Shown here one piece after another: positions 45,004-57,300 of a stretch of DNA of 64,000 nucleotides (positions within the stretch are counted from its first letter, which is position 1; every line of letters begins with the position of its first letter). This stretch comes from Halichondria panicea (taxonomy: Eukaryota > Porifera > Demospongiae > Suberitida > Halichondriidae). Made by a program: the position numbers and the translations under genes. A model generated the notes under the pieces. The model was not told the origin of the DNA. It saw only the letters and a program-made list of their open reading frames with translations, and did no database searches. The DNA is taken from NCBI RefSeq assembly GCF_963675165.1, contig NC_087393.1, forward strand, positions 5,072,202 to 5,136,201. Reading direction: 5' to 3'.

Positions 45004-45429
45004 CAGAAGGAGGAGGAAGAGATCGCCGATAGGCAAGAGGAGGATGAGATCGCCGATAGGCAAGAGGAGGAAGAGATCGCCAATAGGCAAGAGGAACAAG
45101 AAATCGCCGATAGGCAAGAGGAGGAAGAGATCGCCGATAGGCAAGAGGAGGATGAGATCGCCGATAGGCAAGAGGAGGAAGAGATCGCCAATAGGCAAGA
45201 GGAACAAGAGATCGCCGATAGGCAAGAGGAGGAAGAGATTGCCGATAGGCAAGAGGAGGATGAGATCGCCGATAGGCAAGAGGAGGAAGAGATCGCCGAT
45301 AGGCAAGAGGAACAAGATATCGCCGATAGGCAAGAGGAACAAGAGATCGCCGATAGGCAAGAGGAGGAAGAGAGCCACAAAACATTGGCGGACGTATTTA
45401 AAAATCCTTTCCTGGGATGTTTCAGATAA
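45004..45429 (+). CDS. Possible last exon encoding a charged 9-residue repeat
   Basis: After tactgtcttgcag at about 44990-45003, a 27-bp minisatellite runs to about 45372, with about thirteen copies of gatcgccgataggcaagagg plus seven variable bases. The plus frame gives EEEIADRQE with E/Q/D and D/N variation, then the non-repeat end SHKTLADVFKNPFLGCFR and a stop at 45427-45429. Because 27 is divisible by 3, several other frames on both strands are open too, so openness alone proves nothing. The plausible acceptor and the non-repeat tail are the only signs of a gene. A highly charged, probably helical product. No upstream exon identified. Confidence 0.4.
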   Translation, partial: QKEEEEIADRQEEDEIADRQEEEEIANRQEEQEIADRQEEEEIADRQEEDEIADRQEEEEIANRQEEQEIADRQEEEEIADRQEEDEIADRQEEEEIADRQEEQDIADRQEEQEIADRQEEEESHKTLADVFKNPFLGCFR

Positions 45430-46465
45430 GACGAAAACAGGTTTGCTTGTAGTATACACTCAACTAGACACACTACACTATACTATACAGAAATTTGATT
45501 GCCGAGCAATTACGAAAATACTTTAAATTATTTGCATTTTACATTGTATACATACAGCTGAGGGAGCTCAATCACAAGTATAGCTGAAACAGCTAGTTAA
45601 GAATTCAACAGTATAAATGTGTAACGTATTATTGAGTGAGTGAAGCATACTAATTCTGTTGCTTAATTTTTATGTTGTTATTACATTGCAATTGCCTGGG
45701 GGCTGAGTGGATGGTACAGAGAGGGGTCGTGAGAGAATTAACCCACAGGCAAAAGAAAACCACACTAAATACACAAAGTTATGTGGGAGCATTTCTGCAC
45801 AGCATGGCCACATGTACATGCAGGCCTTTGGCTGTGAAAGATAACTAGTTACAGGATTAGGGGACTCGGAGTGTCAATCACAGCATTGGATGCAACATTA
45901 CGGGGCACCTATACGATGTTCTTGCACAAACTACATATCCACCAAGACATCAGAATTGAATCCATCGATTTTTCAAACATAGATACTTTGAGTTTAACTG
46001 CCTTTATAGTGACAGCTAACTTATATTCGTCGCCTATACCCGTATACCTAGATACGTACCTAGTGGGAGGACACTACTATATATATTATTCTGATACGAG
46101 GCCAGGATCTAGGAACAAGCTACATTTTGTTTTGTGTTACTAAAATTACTACACAAAATGTACAAAGTGTTTGTCAAAGCAGGCCAAACCAGTACATTAT
46201 ATTACAAGGGCACCTAATATTATATTATACCAACCTGACCTACCTGACTAGACACTCTAATAGAAGTGACCCTCTTCAGTTTGAGCCATGGTGGACAGCT
46301 TTCACAGCCTGCAGCGTTTGCTTGAGACATTCGACTTTGGCCAGCTAGGGTTGGGTTTCCCCTTCCAATAAGGAGAGAGGGGGGTCTGCGTGCGTATCAA
46401 TTCCAGTTTTTATTTTACAACAATTTTTACACCACACACATAAAATGTGACAAAAACATGGTAAG

Positions 46466-49397
46466 TCAGAAATATAAGTGTACAACATGTCCGTTGCTTC
46501 CATCGTGTCCAGGATGTATGAGAACGCTGCAGTAGTTAGTGCACTGCTGGAGGTAACCCTGTTGTCTCGTAAGACCCACCAGGGAGTGGACGAGGGGGAG
46601 GTCATCTTCCCCCCCACAGGTAACTGATTTGAGGGGCGTGGCCAGTCCAGCTAGTTGGAGGAGGGAGCGCTCTGTGGAGTGAGCTGAGACAGTCACCACC
46701 AGGTGGTGATCAGACACCCACCTACACACAGAGAGAGAAAGGGTGGTGTAATCATAGCTAAGGAATGAACAATTGGAGATGTATAGTTCAGTTAGACTTT
46801 TACCGTATAGCGGGTATTTTTGTATGGTGGAAATTTCTGTATTTTCGTATCGTAGAGCATCAATATTCAAAAATTAATTATTATTTTACCGCTGGTCAAA
46901 TTGAGTAGTTCATCCAATCATTAACGAAAATTACCCGCTTACGGTATCTCAATGATTATTCTAAAGTATGACTGACCAGTGCTTTAGTTCCATGCCTCCT
47001 CCGTCCTCCTCCCTGAGTGGAGAGTAGAGCACCTCCCCCTGTTGTTGAGGTTGGGGGGAGTGTAACAACCATCGCAGGTACCCCGTGAACACATTGGGCC
47101 CAGACCAGTGCATGTAGTCACCATCACTATCCCATAGGAGGGAGCGATCCATCACACGCAGGGGGATAAACGTATCTGTACAAGAGACATTGACTAGCTA
47201 TTACAGCAATCAATGGCTGCCACTTACTGCTGACAAGAAACACTGGAATCTCATCCAGTGGAACTCCATTGAACTGGACAGTTGTCCCTCCCTGGCTGAT
47301 CTTACTGTGGTCCCACCAGTACATCCAGGAGTGGCCAGACGGTAGAGACACACTAAATGATGAGCTGTCATTATTGTGCACTGGGGCTACTAACAGCTTG
47401 ACACCAAGCAGGTAGTTGAGGGTGGAGGGCTTGAAATCATCAATAATCTGTGTGTGTGTGGGGGGGGGGTATTGGTAGCAGCTCATCAAGACAGGGTGGG
47501 GGGTCACCTTGTTGATGAAGCTGTCGTGCTTAGCTAGAGGTGTGATTGAACTCCTCTTGGTTTCGAATGCTTCTGTTCCAGTGGTCAGTAAATACGGTCC
47601 TATCTCATAATGAACCGTCACAAACCTACAGCAACAATACTTAGGTTAGTTTATAAGAAGTTAGTGGCCATTAAGCAGCCTCTAACTACACAACCTACCT
47701 GTTATAGATGTGCAGTGTTTGGTTGTTGCTGTCAAAGGCCCAGGGTCGATGTTCCTTGTTCCCCCCGTTCTCCATAAGAGGTGAGAACGCTCCCACTCCT
47801 GCCCACCGCAGGAACAACTCCTTACTGCGACCCAGCGGGCCAGTCCCAGTACGGTAGCCGCCAATATCAGAGCCAAAGTTAGCATACCCTGTACATGTAT
47901 ACACAGAAATAAAAGATTGCCATAATGAAATCCATCTCTACCTGCCCATGCACTCTGTAGGTAGCTCTTGAGGGCACTCTCCAGCCCCGGGAAGGTTGGG
48001 TCATCGTCACCTACCCAGCCAGAGAACATGACATAGTAAGGGCTGAAGTCAAGGTACAGCGGCCCAAACCTACGGGAGAAGGGGGGGGGGGGAGGGAAAT
48101 AAAGGGACTTCTACAGGAAAAATGCTAACTTTTATTTAGCTGGTTGGAGCTTTAGCATATTATAGATAGAAGCGCTTTTTAACAAGGAATCATGAAACTT
48201 GATTTTCAGTGAAGTATGACAAAGTTATGACAGCATTATGAAGGTCAAACTCAACACAAATGGACTTTAACTACTCTCATTCATACCCATCGGCTGGTCT
48301 TGACATGATGAGGCGATCCATGCCAAGCTTTGAGCGTGTGTAATTGAAGAAGTCACCATAGTAATGGTGAGAGTACTGGCTCCTAGTAACCACTCCAGAA
48401 TGACCCAGGGGGACCACCAGCTCAAGAATATAGGGATCTGTGCCATCACACTTCCAGCCATCGATACCAAGGTCCAACACCTGGTGAGGGGAGGGGCAAT
48501 GGTATATACATAGCTACCAAAACTGCTGAAATTTGGGAAATAACTAAGAGACTCACAAAATTGATGATTTTAACTATATAATCACAAAACTTTTTATCTG
48601 AACACATTAAAGGTAATCCTAAGAGCTACTGAATTCATCAATTAATTTTGCTAAAACACGAATTATGGCCTCCCAGAAATATGTACTTAAGAGGTTGTGT
48701 CGTAGGGATACCTTGTCTAGTTGAGAGTGCCACCATTGTAGGGCCTTAGGGTTGGTGTAGTCAAGGAGCCCACCTTTGCCATGCCACCAGGAGAGTACAG
48801 CCTGCTGACCCAGCACATCCCTGTGTGGGGGGGAGCTGTGGGGGGGATTGAACATGCCTATAAACGTTACTTGATCATGTAGTCATTGTCGTGTGCCTCT
48901 TGATAGTTGGATGAGTCTGTATCAATCATAGAGGTGGCCCACAATACAACACGCACACTCTTGGAGTGGAAGTAGTCTATCTGTGAGGACACACACTATT
49001 GGAGTATCAGTATGAGTGGGTGGAGGGTAGTACCATTCCTGACGCATTAGGGAACTTTTTAGTGTCGAATTCAAAGTTGTTGAATCCAGTCGACCAACCA
49101 GAGTCCAGATCCACTGCCCCAACCTATCTATCACATGAGGAGTTGGTACTATCACATGATCATCACCTTGACTCCATACTCTAGGTACTGGTTGACGTAG
49201 TCTGTGATGCTGCTCTGGTTTAGTCTATCCCTGGACAACCACACCCTGCACACACACACAGAGCTAGGTGTTAGACCATGCAAGGATATAGCTATGTATG
49301 TATACCAGTGCCCGTGGGCCCACTGTACATAAGTGGTGGTGTGTGTGTGTGTGTGTGTGTGCGTGCGTGTGTGCGTGTGTGTGAGTGTGCGTGTGTG

Positions 49398-49450
<53 letters not shown>

Positions 49451-49655
49451 CCATTGCTAGCTACACATACACACCAGTGTTCATGTGCCCACTGTGCATA
49501 AGGTGCACTCTGTAGGGAAGCAGCTGGAACACCTGCATCACTCATAGACCCTAGCAACCATGTCATCACCATCAGCAGCACAGCACCCACTGTAGGGGGG
49601 GGTAGGTAGACTACAGGCACACACTGATCACCTCACCTCTTGTTATTAGTACCAT
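46466..49655 (-). CDS. Secreted glycoside hydrolase family 31 enzyme
   Basis: About twelve exons. The start MVLITR (exon 1, 49637-49655) joins an exon with a signal peptide core ([20 protein letters not shown], about 49492-49588). Downstream exons carry GH31 landmarks in order: [20 protein letters not shown] (about 49170-49247), [18 protein letters not shown] (about 49031-49133), [30 protein letters not shown] with the presumed nucleophile Asp (about 48450), [13 protein letters not shown] with [11 protein letters not shown] (about 48290-48370), [12 protein letters not shown] with the presumed acid/base Asp (about 48010), [25 protein letters not shown] (about 47760-47830), and a beta-sandwich C-terminus ending [18 protein letters not shown]31 enzymes hydrolyse alpha-glycosides. 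The substrate is unknown; the nucleophile loop is not the classical DMNE of lysosomal alpha-glucosidase. Confidence 0.85.
46801..46948. mobile_element. Miniature inverted-repeat element, CGTA-rich family, copy 3
   Basis: In an intron of the GH31 gene. The ends are accgtatagcgggtattttt and aaaattacccgcttacggta, inverted repeats of about 20 bp, flanked by TA. This is the best-preserved of three copies seen in the window (others at 27955-28099 and 23560-23760). TA flanks and TIR length suggest a Tc1/mariner-type MITE. Confidence 0.75.
48130..48270. repeat. Dispersed intronic repeat shared with 32165-32320
   Basis: A GH31 intron and a dispanin intron share gcataattatagata(a/g)aagcg, atgaaactt, cagtgaagtatg, caaagttatgaca, cattatgaag and acaaat(a/g)gacttta in the same order. 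No open frame. Confidence 0.65.
49340..49450. repeat. (TG)n microsatellite in a GH31 intron
   Basis: Long TG run with TGCG steps. It lies between two similar short segments (49310-49325 and 49480-49497) that both read cagtg ggc...ac...g...cactgg on the coding strand. Confidence 0.95.
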
Positions 49656-49874
49656 TGCTATAGCTAGCTCTGCAGAGAACTAGAACACAGCCTTCCTTTT
49701 ACACAAGTCATGCAAGGTAGTGAGCCCCACCCCCAAAACTATATCATGTGACAAATTTCTCATAAAAAAAACCCTGAAAACACACACACACACACAGCTT
49801 ACAGTAACACAGAGTCAGTGTCCTAAATAATGCTATAAAAACCACCATTGACACACACACACACACAAATAGTG

Positions 49875-52800
49875 TTAGTCAATATTATAGTAGAAATTGA
49901 TAGCCCTATTGACATCCATGTCAGCTTGCATGAGCAGCTCCTTCAGTACTTCTTCATCTGCCTCACTGCCCACTATGGCCTTCACCTCTTCTAGAATGGC
50001 CTGGAACTCAATGGTGTTGGGGTCTTGGTAGTTCTCGTCTAGTTGGAGGGGAGTGCTCCCATCGTAGCTCTGTAAGGGGATGATGTCGGAAGAGCTGTCA
50101 GAAGAGCTGGACGTCTGAGTGTTGTGCGTGGTGTGTGGTGTGTGTGGAGGGGGGGGTAATGTTTTTTAAAATCCAGAGAAAACATAAGTCAACCACTGTA
50201 CAGTGTACACAGTGGGGTTACATACGTATACATACTACAGTCAAGGCTTAATCTCAGTGGATCGTAGCAGCAAGCTAATCAACTCTCGCTATAGCACATT
50301 CAACTTTTTGCATTAATTTAGTGTGAACTCACCCTGGTGGTTCTACTCGTGACACCTTGATAGTGCAACATGAGGTGAGGGTCCGTTGCCGATGACAACA
50401 GGCTACGTAGCTCTTGCTTGAGGTCATCAGCAAGGTCACAGTAGCCGTCCACTTCTCTCATGATCACATCAGGATCATTCAGAATGTATTGCAAAGACGC
50501 CTCCTATAAAAGGGGGAGGGGCATATTATCGTACAGCATAGCAATCTGATTGGCTACTCACTCTGAGACGCTTGACGCTGTACCTATCAGCCACTTGCAA
50601 TAGCGGGAACACAGTCACATCTTCCACACGCTCCACTAGACAACTCTCACACCGCCCACGCAGTACACTCGTCTCGTACTGGTCGGCAGCGGCCAGCAAG
50701 TCCACCACCTCGTCAGTGGGTGTGGTCTCTAGCTCCGCACACCCCCCGTATAGATAGCGGAGGAACATACGGAAGGTGCTCTCACTGCAATCCCTCACTA
50801 CGATGCGTTTATCAATGGCTTCCTTCATACCAGAGAGTAGGGCTCGCTTCATCCACTCACACCGACTTGTCACTATCACACGGTGGGCTTTGATGACCAC
50901 ACCCCCTTCACCAGAGACCACACCCCCATCAATTATTAGTACGAACTCCATGTCAGTGAGTATGTCTGATCCGAGTAGTTTGTAGCATCCCTGAGCCAGG
51001 AGGTTATCGGAGGCTCCCTTAGACGTTAGACTGGGGGGCTGTGTGTGTGTGTGTGGGGAGGGGGGGGGGGTAACTAGTATCTAAGTACACCATTGGAAAG
51101 GTAATTCTGAGAGCTATTGAATGCATCAATTAGTTTTGAAAATGGACAATCCTAACTTGATAACTCAGGCACTCAAATTATATCAAAGCAAAGGCTATTA
51201 AGCTCTTCTAGAATTCAACCGATTTGGGTATCATTGAAACTGGAAACAGCCACTCACCATAGCAACATGACACGCCCCCTCATCATCCTCGTCCGCTCGT
51301 AACGACCTCAGGTCGCTCTCTGTCAAGAGGTCAAGGTACACGAGAGCTTCGTTGAGTTCTGGTCGACCTACAAACTTGCAGGCTTTGAGAATTGACGGCA
51401 ACATTGGCTCCTTGAGATACTGCGCCCTCCGTACTCCCCATGACTGAAGACAAAGGTCATCACCATGGATACATCGGATAACATACGTAATATGTACTTA
51501 CCACATAGGTACAACATAGCGATGTGAGTACTTTGAACTTCTTCCAGTCTAGAGCGTTGTCCATTAGAATGTGACCTTTGCCAGCCTGCAACTGCGTTCT
51601 CTGTCCGATGCCCTGCGAGACGTACATGGTTACTATAGCGACTGTACATATATAAGTGGTTATATACTTACTTCTTTCTCAAGGCCTTCTATAGCTCTCA
51701 TGATCTTGGCCACTCTGTCGCCTTCATTCATCTCTTTGAAGCCCTCCCTGCATGTCACATGACCATCACATGATGTTAGGCACACAGCACACAACACACT
51801 AGAGAAGGTCTTAATTAAAATCTGCTTCCGGAGGACTTTAATTTCATTCCGATCATCTACTCTTTCTTTGTTACCTCCAAACACCAGGGCTGGAGGTACT
51901 AAAGGAAGATTAGACGACCGGAATGTAATTACAGTCCTCCAGAAGCAGATATTAGATTTTAATTGACCCTCCTCTAACAACAGACACACCTCTTGCTGTT
52001 TGAGGTCTGTAGGAAGTCGTCAAACTCCTTCTTCATAGTATAGAGTCTCTTTGCTTCCTTGCTCCTTGAGATTAACTGGAGTAGTAGAGAGAGCTTGAGC
52101 ACTGGTCTCTTAGGAACCTTCTTCTTGGAGAGTGAGCCGAGACGAAAGGCCATGGCTGTCTTGACATCACCACACGTCGTGTTGATCAGGTCCCACACTT
52201 TCTCAACCTACAGGGAAAGGGGGGTTGGTCAGGGGGTCAATACAGGGGGTCAGTACAGGGAGTCAATATGCAGGGGGTCAATACCGGGGGTCAATACAGG
52301 GGGTCAATACTGTCTGACACTTGTAGACAATACCGGCCAAGAGTGGAAAGAGGTCAATAATACATTCACTGCCATAATTAATTATTGTACTAGCAGGTGA
52401 GTAGAATAACAGTATGCACAATGTGTGTGTGCAGTCACCTCTGGTATGATGTAAGTGGCAGTCTCTAGTCTCTGTGCCTCGGTGAGGGAGGTGTACTTGG
52501 AGACAGCCGAGTCTATCAGCTCACACAAGAGGTCAATAAACACGACCACCCTAGAGTAAAAGATAGAGCCCGGGTATATGGTGGGAAGGTCTCACCTAGC
52601 CCTGACATATTCCAACACCTCTTGCTTCTCAGGCTTGCTCATCTCTCTCTTGTTACGTGAGTACAGCTCACACAGCAACCCAAACTTGGCAGCACCTGCA
52701 ATACAAGGAGAGGGGGGGGGTCAGTATAGGCCAGGGGGGGGTCAGTACAGGCCAGGGGGGAGAGGGTCAGTACAGGGGGGGGGTCAGTACAGGCCAGGGG

Positions 52801-54189
52801 GGGGGGGTCAGTAGGGGAGGGTCCTAGCAATACCAAGCAATGAACTCACCTACAGCTGCCTCTTTGACAAGTTGTTTGAGGCTGTAAGTGATCTTAACTG
52901 GATTGGCGACGTCTGTACTGTCTATCATTCCCTTGGCCAGCTGCAGACATGTCTGGAGGTCATCCACCAGCCCCATGAGCCCTGAGGGGGTGTGGGTGGG
53001 GGGTAAGGTGCACACTAATTAAAGGAGGTGCTCTGCTCACTTTGCTTGAGATCGTGACTGCCTATGAAGGTACTACACAGCTGGGTCAGGTGACCAAGGC
53101 GTGGGTGGGGAGAGATCACCGCCACTATTTCCCTAGCCGCTGCCAGGGACAACAAAGTCGGCAGACGGTGGGTGTACACATAGCTATGTAAAGGTAGCAA
53201 AGAATAACATAGAAGAGTGTGTGTGTGTGTATGACTGTACCTGAGGACAATCCGCACGAGGTGTGATTTGAGGGAGGCTACTAACACATGCCAGTCACTG
53301 GATGACATTGAGGGGAGGGAGTTCGAAAGGATGGTACGATGAACTTTGAACTCTACACCATCGCTGGAGGTCACGGTGAGGTCACTAAAGTACCCCTCGT
53401 CCAGCGCCCCCTGCAGAGTGAAGCCCTCCAACTGATCCTCTATAGGACGAGGTGCCTGGTGGGGGGTAATGATGAGTCATCAAAAGTGGGCGTGGCTTAT
53501 ACCTTAACGAGAGTGAGTATCATCACTCCGCTCATTTCCTCATCCTCCTCTCCATCATCGTTTAACGCTTCCACGTTGGTCTCCAATAGCAACGCCCCGC
53601 CCTCCTTCTCCTCAATCTGGGGGTTATATAGTGACAGGTAACAGTTACATAGCAAAAGGTTACATAGCGACAATCACTCACATCAAAAGAGAACTTCTTG
53701 CCATCTTGTCCTCCAAACAGTTCTAGTGTTGTCTTGTCAATGCTAAAGTTGGTTGTGCAGAAGAGAGGGTCCATCTCCACAGTGGAGGGGAGGGTCCACG
53801 TGATGTCGCACCCGTCATCCAGCGAGACCTCCACCCTGAATATACAGAAGATTACTGACTAGTATACAGAACAAGGACATGTACATACCCAGCGTAGTCA
53901 GGAAAGGTTTGTTGCATAGAGTCAGTCTTGCTGAACGACACACAGTCAACCTACAGTCAGGGTGTGTGCGTGTGTGTGTGTGTGTGTGTGGTGTGTGTGA
54001 GGTGTGTGTGTCGTGTGTGTGTGTGTGTGTGTGTGTGAGGTGTGAGTGTGTGTGTGTGTGTGAGTGTGTGTGAGGTGTGAGTGTGTCTAGCTATAGCCTC
54101 ACCTTCCAGTGCCCTACTATATTGTCCAGATCCTCGGATTTGGAGTCCTTCACTATGGCCGCCTTGGCCTTCGAGCGACGACTAGACAT
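49875..54189 (-). CDS. Two-BTB protein with BACK-like region and UBA-like C-terminus
   Basis: About sixteen exons from MSSRRSKAKAAIVKDSK (54187-54189) to NRAINFYYNID (stop 49875-49877). The N-terminal part has VEVSLDDGCDITWTLP and LFGGQDGKKFSFDV, unassigned. The first BTB-like segment (about 53260-53430) reads DEGYFSDLTVTSSDGVEFKV then HRTILS and is degenerate. A long helical middle follows (about 51400-53010). A second, canonical BTB (about 50590-50960) reads MEFVLIIDGG, IKAHRVIVTSRCEWMKRAL and FRMFLRYLYGG, then BACK-like FPLLQVADRYSVKRLREASL. The end (about 49875-50060) has VKAIVGSEADEEVLKELL and ADMDVNRAINFYY, a UBA-like fold. BTB-BACK proteins usually bring substrates to CUL3 ubiquitin ligases, and the UBA-like end fits ubiquitin binding. 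I do not recognise a named ortholog. Introns contain G-rich minisatellites (52205-52315, 52715-52815) and a TG run. Confidence 0.75.
52205..52315. repeat. GGGGGTCAATAC minisatellite in an intron of the two-BTB gene
   Basis: About six degenerate copies of a 14-15-bp unit (caggg(g/a)gtcaatac). A related array at 52715-52815 (ggtcagtacaggccaggggg) sits in a neighbouring intron of the same gene, so the unit has seeded two arrays. Confidence 0.85.
53959..54090. repeat. (TG)n microsatellite near the 5' end of the two-BTB gene
   Basis: TG/TGAG/TGTCG mixed repeat in the first or second intron. Confidence 0.95.
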
Positions 54190-54394
54190 TGTAAGAATTT
54201 AGGCTGGCCAAGATGAGATGATCGCGTCACCGTGAAGCTGAAGAGAGATTCCCTTGCTTTATGCTTTCTCAGCTCCATATGGGGTAGTACCACGCCCCCC
54301 CATGGCAGCAACATGATTGGTAAAGATCGTTAACCAAACCACCTCAAAACGATAGAAAGTTATCACAAATCAATTTTTATTGCTAATTATTGTT

Positions 54395-57300
54395 TCAGTG
54401 CTTCCCTATAACTAGGGCAGTTACACGATCCCCTTTCTCCATCGACCTTTGACCTTCAGAAGACGCAGGTAGCTCTAGAAGAAGATCAGCGGAACGCATA
54501 CTGGCCAATCGGCTGCTGCATTGACTTCCCGTACTGGTTGCTATGGGAGCACCACTTGACCAATCCAAGGAGGCTCTGTGGTACTCAGGACGAGGGTCAA
54601 AGGTCACCGGGTGCCCCAGCTGCAAATAAGACAAGGGGGTACAGCATAAAGATACAAAAAAATGATAAAAAAAGATTAGAGAAGGGAATACAGATACACA
54701 CACTGATGGTACCATTTCTTTCTAAGCTTTCAGCAAAATATTTGATTTTCGATACACAGAATTCAAGTTATGGCAGCTGAAAGATTCCCAAAAATCAGAT
54801 TAAACGGAGGGGGGGGTGGGGGGTGTCTAATATCACTATTTAAAATGCTCACACACATGCTCACACAGTACATGCAATACACACATGCACACCTTGACAG
54901 TGATGCGTGGAAGATGTGGGTGGGTGTGGCCTGCCATCTTGCGGAGGGCCGGCAGCACAAAGAGGTGAAAGGTCACAGTGCAGGAGACGGGGTTACCTAG
55001 GCAATACTGTCAATGGTGGTGGTGTATGAGACAACACTAGTACTCTACCTGGTAGAGCAAACACCAGCTTCTGTACTCCCCTCCAGTCCACAGTGGCAAA
55101 GGTGGTGGGCTTCCTGCACGTGGGGAGGTACATAAATCAGCCAACTATGTATTAGACCTATCAAACTGGGACAGAATAAAGTTACAGGCACGAAGTATAG
55201 CTGGCAAATTCTAAAAACCACAACCAACATGGAATCATAATTTATGACAGCTATAACTTACTGAAGCTCCAATGCGCACGAACTTGTCTGCTCTACACAA
55301 CATTCCTTACCCTGGTTTCATGAGCACTCGTCCAAAGTGAATAGTTGCTTGAAAGTCATTCTCCAGCACTGGCTTCAACAGATCCTGTAATGGTAGTGTA
55401 CAATTGACGACAGACTGGTAACCATGACAATACCCCCCACCTTCTCGCCCATGGAGACCCCCCCTGAAGTTACAACCACGTCAGCAGTAGACAGTGCCTC
55501 TGTTAGCTTCTCCACCAGGCTCTCTCGACTATGAGATATGATGGGGGATGGTGATAATGTACTCATAGTTCAAACCTACTTGTCTCTAGCAATGCCCAGG
55601 TCCAGGGGAGTGGCACCAGCCTTTCGTACAGCGGCCAGGAGGGAAGTGCGATTGCTGTCATATATCTGCCCAGGGCCCAACTCTTCACCTGGACTAACCA
55701 CCTGTGGTGAATGGAGGAGGCAGCAAAGATTGTCAACAATTAATCATGTCTTACATACCTCGTTACCGGTTGAGAGTACTGCCACAGTGGGTGTGGCCAC
55801 CACCTTGACCTCTGTGACCCCCAGAGAAGCAAGGAGGCCCAGTTCAGAGGGACCCAACACCACACCCCCTGACAACACCTCCTCACCCTCGGCAATGTCC
55901 ACTCCTACTGCCCTCACGTCTGTACCAGGTGATACACTCTCCAGTATTCTCACCACCCTCTCTTCATCCCCCTCCCCCTCCACTAGCTCCGTGTCCTCCA
56001 CCTGAACCACAGCATCGGCCCCATGGGGAAGGGGAGCCCCTGTAGTTATACGACTAACGAATCCTGACACAACTTGACAATCAGGCTGTAAAAAAAAATT
56101 TAATAAAAAAAATAAAAATAGTCTAATAATCACAGTACTATACAGTCCTCACCATTTCCCCTGCGGTTGCCCCTGACAACACTTGCCGCTCTCCTGGACC
56201 ATCGCTTGAGAGCACAGCGTAACCATCTTTGATAGAGGCAGGCCACGGGGGCAAAGGTCGCGAGGCAATCATCCTCTCGTTGAGCACACAGTCCAGAGTG
56301 GTGTGTAGTGGGCGTGTGAGGGTTGTGAGGGTGTGAGAGTGTGATAGGACGAGAGAGAGGGCGTGGTCCACTGGGAAGAGGGGGTAGAGGGAGTGACGAG
56401 ATCGCTGAGTCAGCGGCACGAATGAGGAACGATCTAAAAAATCGTTTTAGCAATAAAATACAGACTTTTATAACCATAATTTATGTTATAACTAAGTACC
56501 TCGTTTCTTGTCTGTCAGATGCTTGGAGTGATGATGTGGACACAGTGACTTGTGAGTGGCTGTCACAGCCGAGGCATTGTCAGACAGCAGGTCTACACCA
56601 GGTTTGTATGAGGACACCACTACAACTCGTAAGCTCAAATCTCAAATGGGCCATAATTTCCTATTTTCCATGGTATTTTGTCAAAACAGGCTCAAAATAA
56701 ACTGTTGATTTTTAACACATCATCTGAAAGGCCTCTCTCTAAGCTTTCAGAAAATCACGTTATTGGACCTACGGAACTAAATTTATGGCCGTTCAAAGAT
56801 GCTTTATTTAGCACTGGTCCCCAGCATTTTTCGAGTCAGTGCTGATGACCCAATTTAAAGGATTTTCTGATTATCTGATAGCTTAGAAGGAGTCCGTTTA
56901 GATGGTATGCACAAATCTCAAATTTGGAACATACTACAGACAGGGTTGTACGAGGATACTAGACACACACACTCACCTAGTGCGTGGGGAAGAGCTGGCA
57001 GAATAAACTGTAGACACTCAACACAACCTTTCTTGCTGCCAGGGAGATTGACAATGAGGCTGTTTCCACGGACACCAGCTACTGGTCTACACAGTGGGAT
57101 AGAGTGGGGCTATAATTTTTAACCCACAATTTTTTCATAATATAGCGTTTAGTTATTCTAGACAATACTGCTAATAGCTTGTACCTTGATAGCATGGCCA
57201 TCGGAGTCACCTCCAGCGACTTGGAAACCATGGCAACCACAATGCCGGGAGCCTCCTTCTCAATGAGTGGGCGTGTTGCCTCAGGAGTGACATCACGAGG

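Noticed and set aside
44955-45473. Minus-strand ORFs reading SSSCLSAI or LLPIGDL repeats across the 27-bp minisatellite
   Set aside because: A 27-bp period keeps frames open on both strands automatically. These lack a splice acceptor and a sensible non-repeat terminus.
49264-49620. ORF with a long Thr-His run on the minus strand (49264-49620)
   Set aside because: Combines the real signal-peptide exon with intron and a (TG)n repeat; the TH stretch is microsatellite translation.
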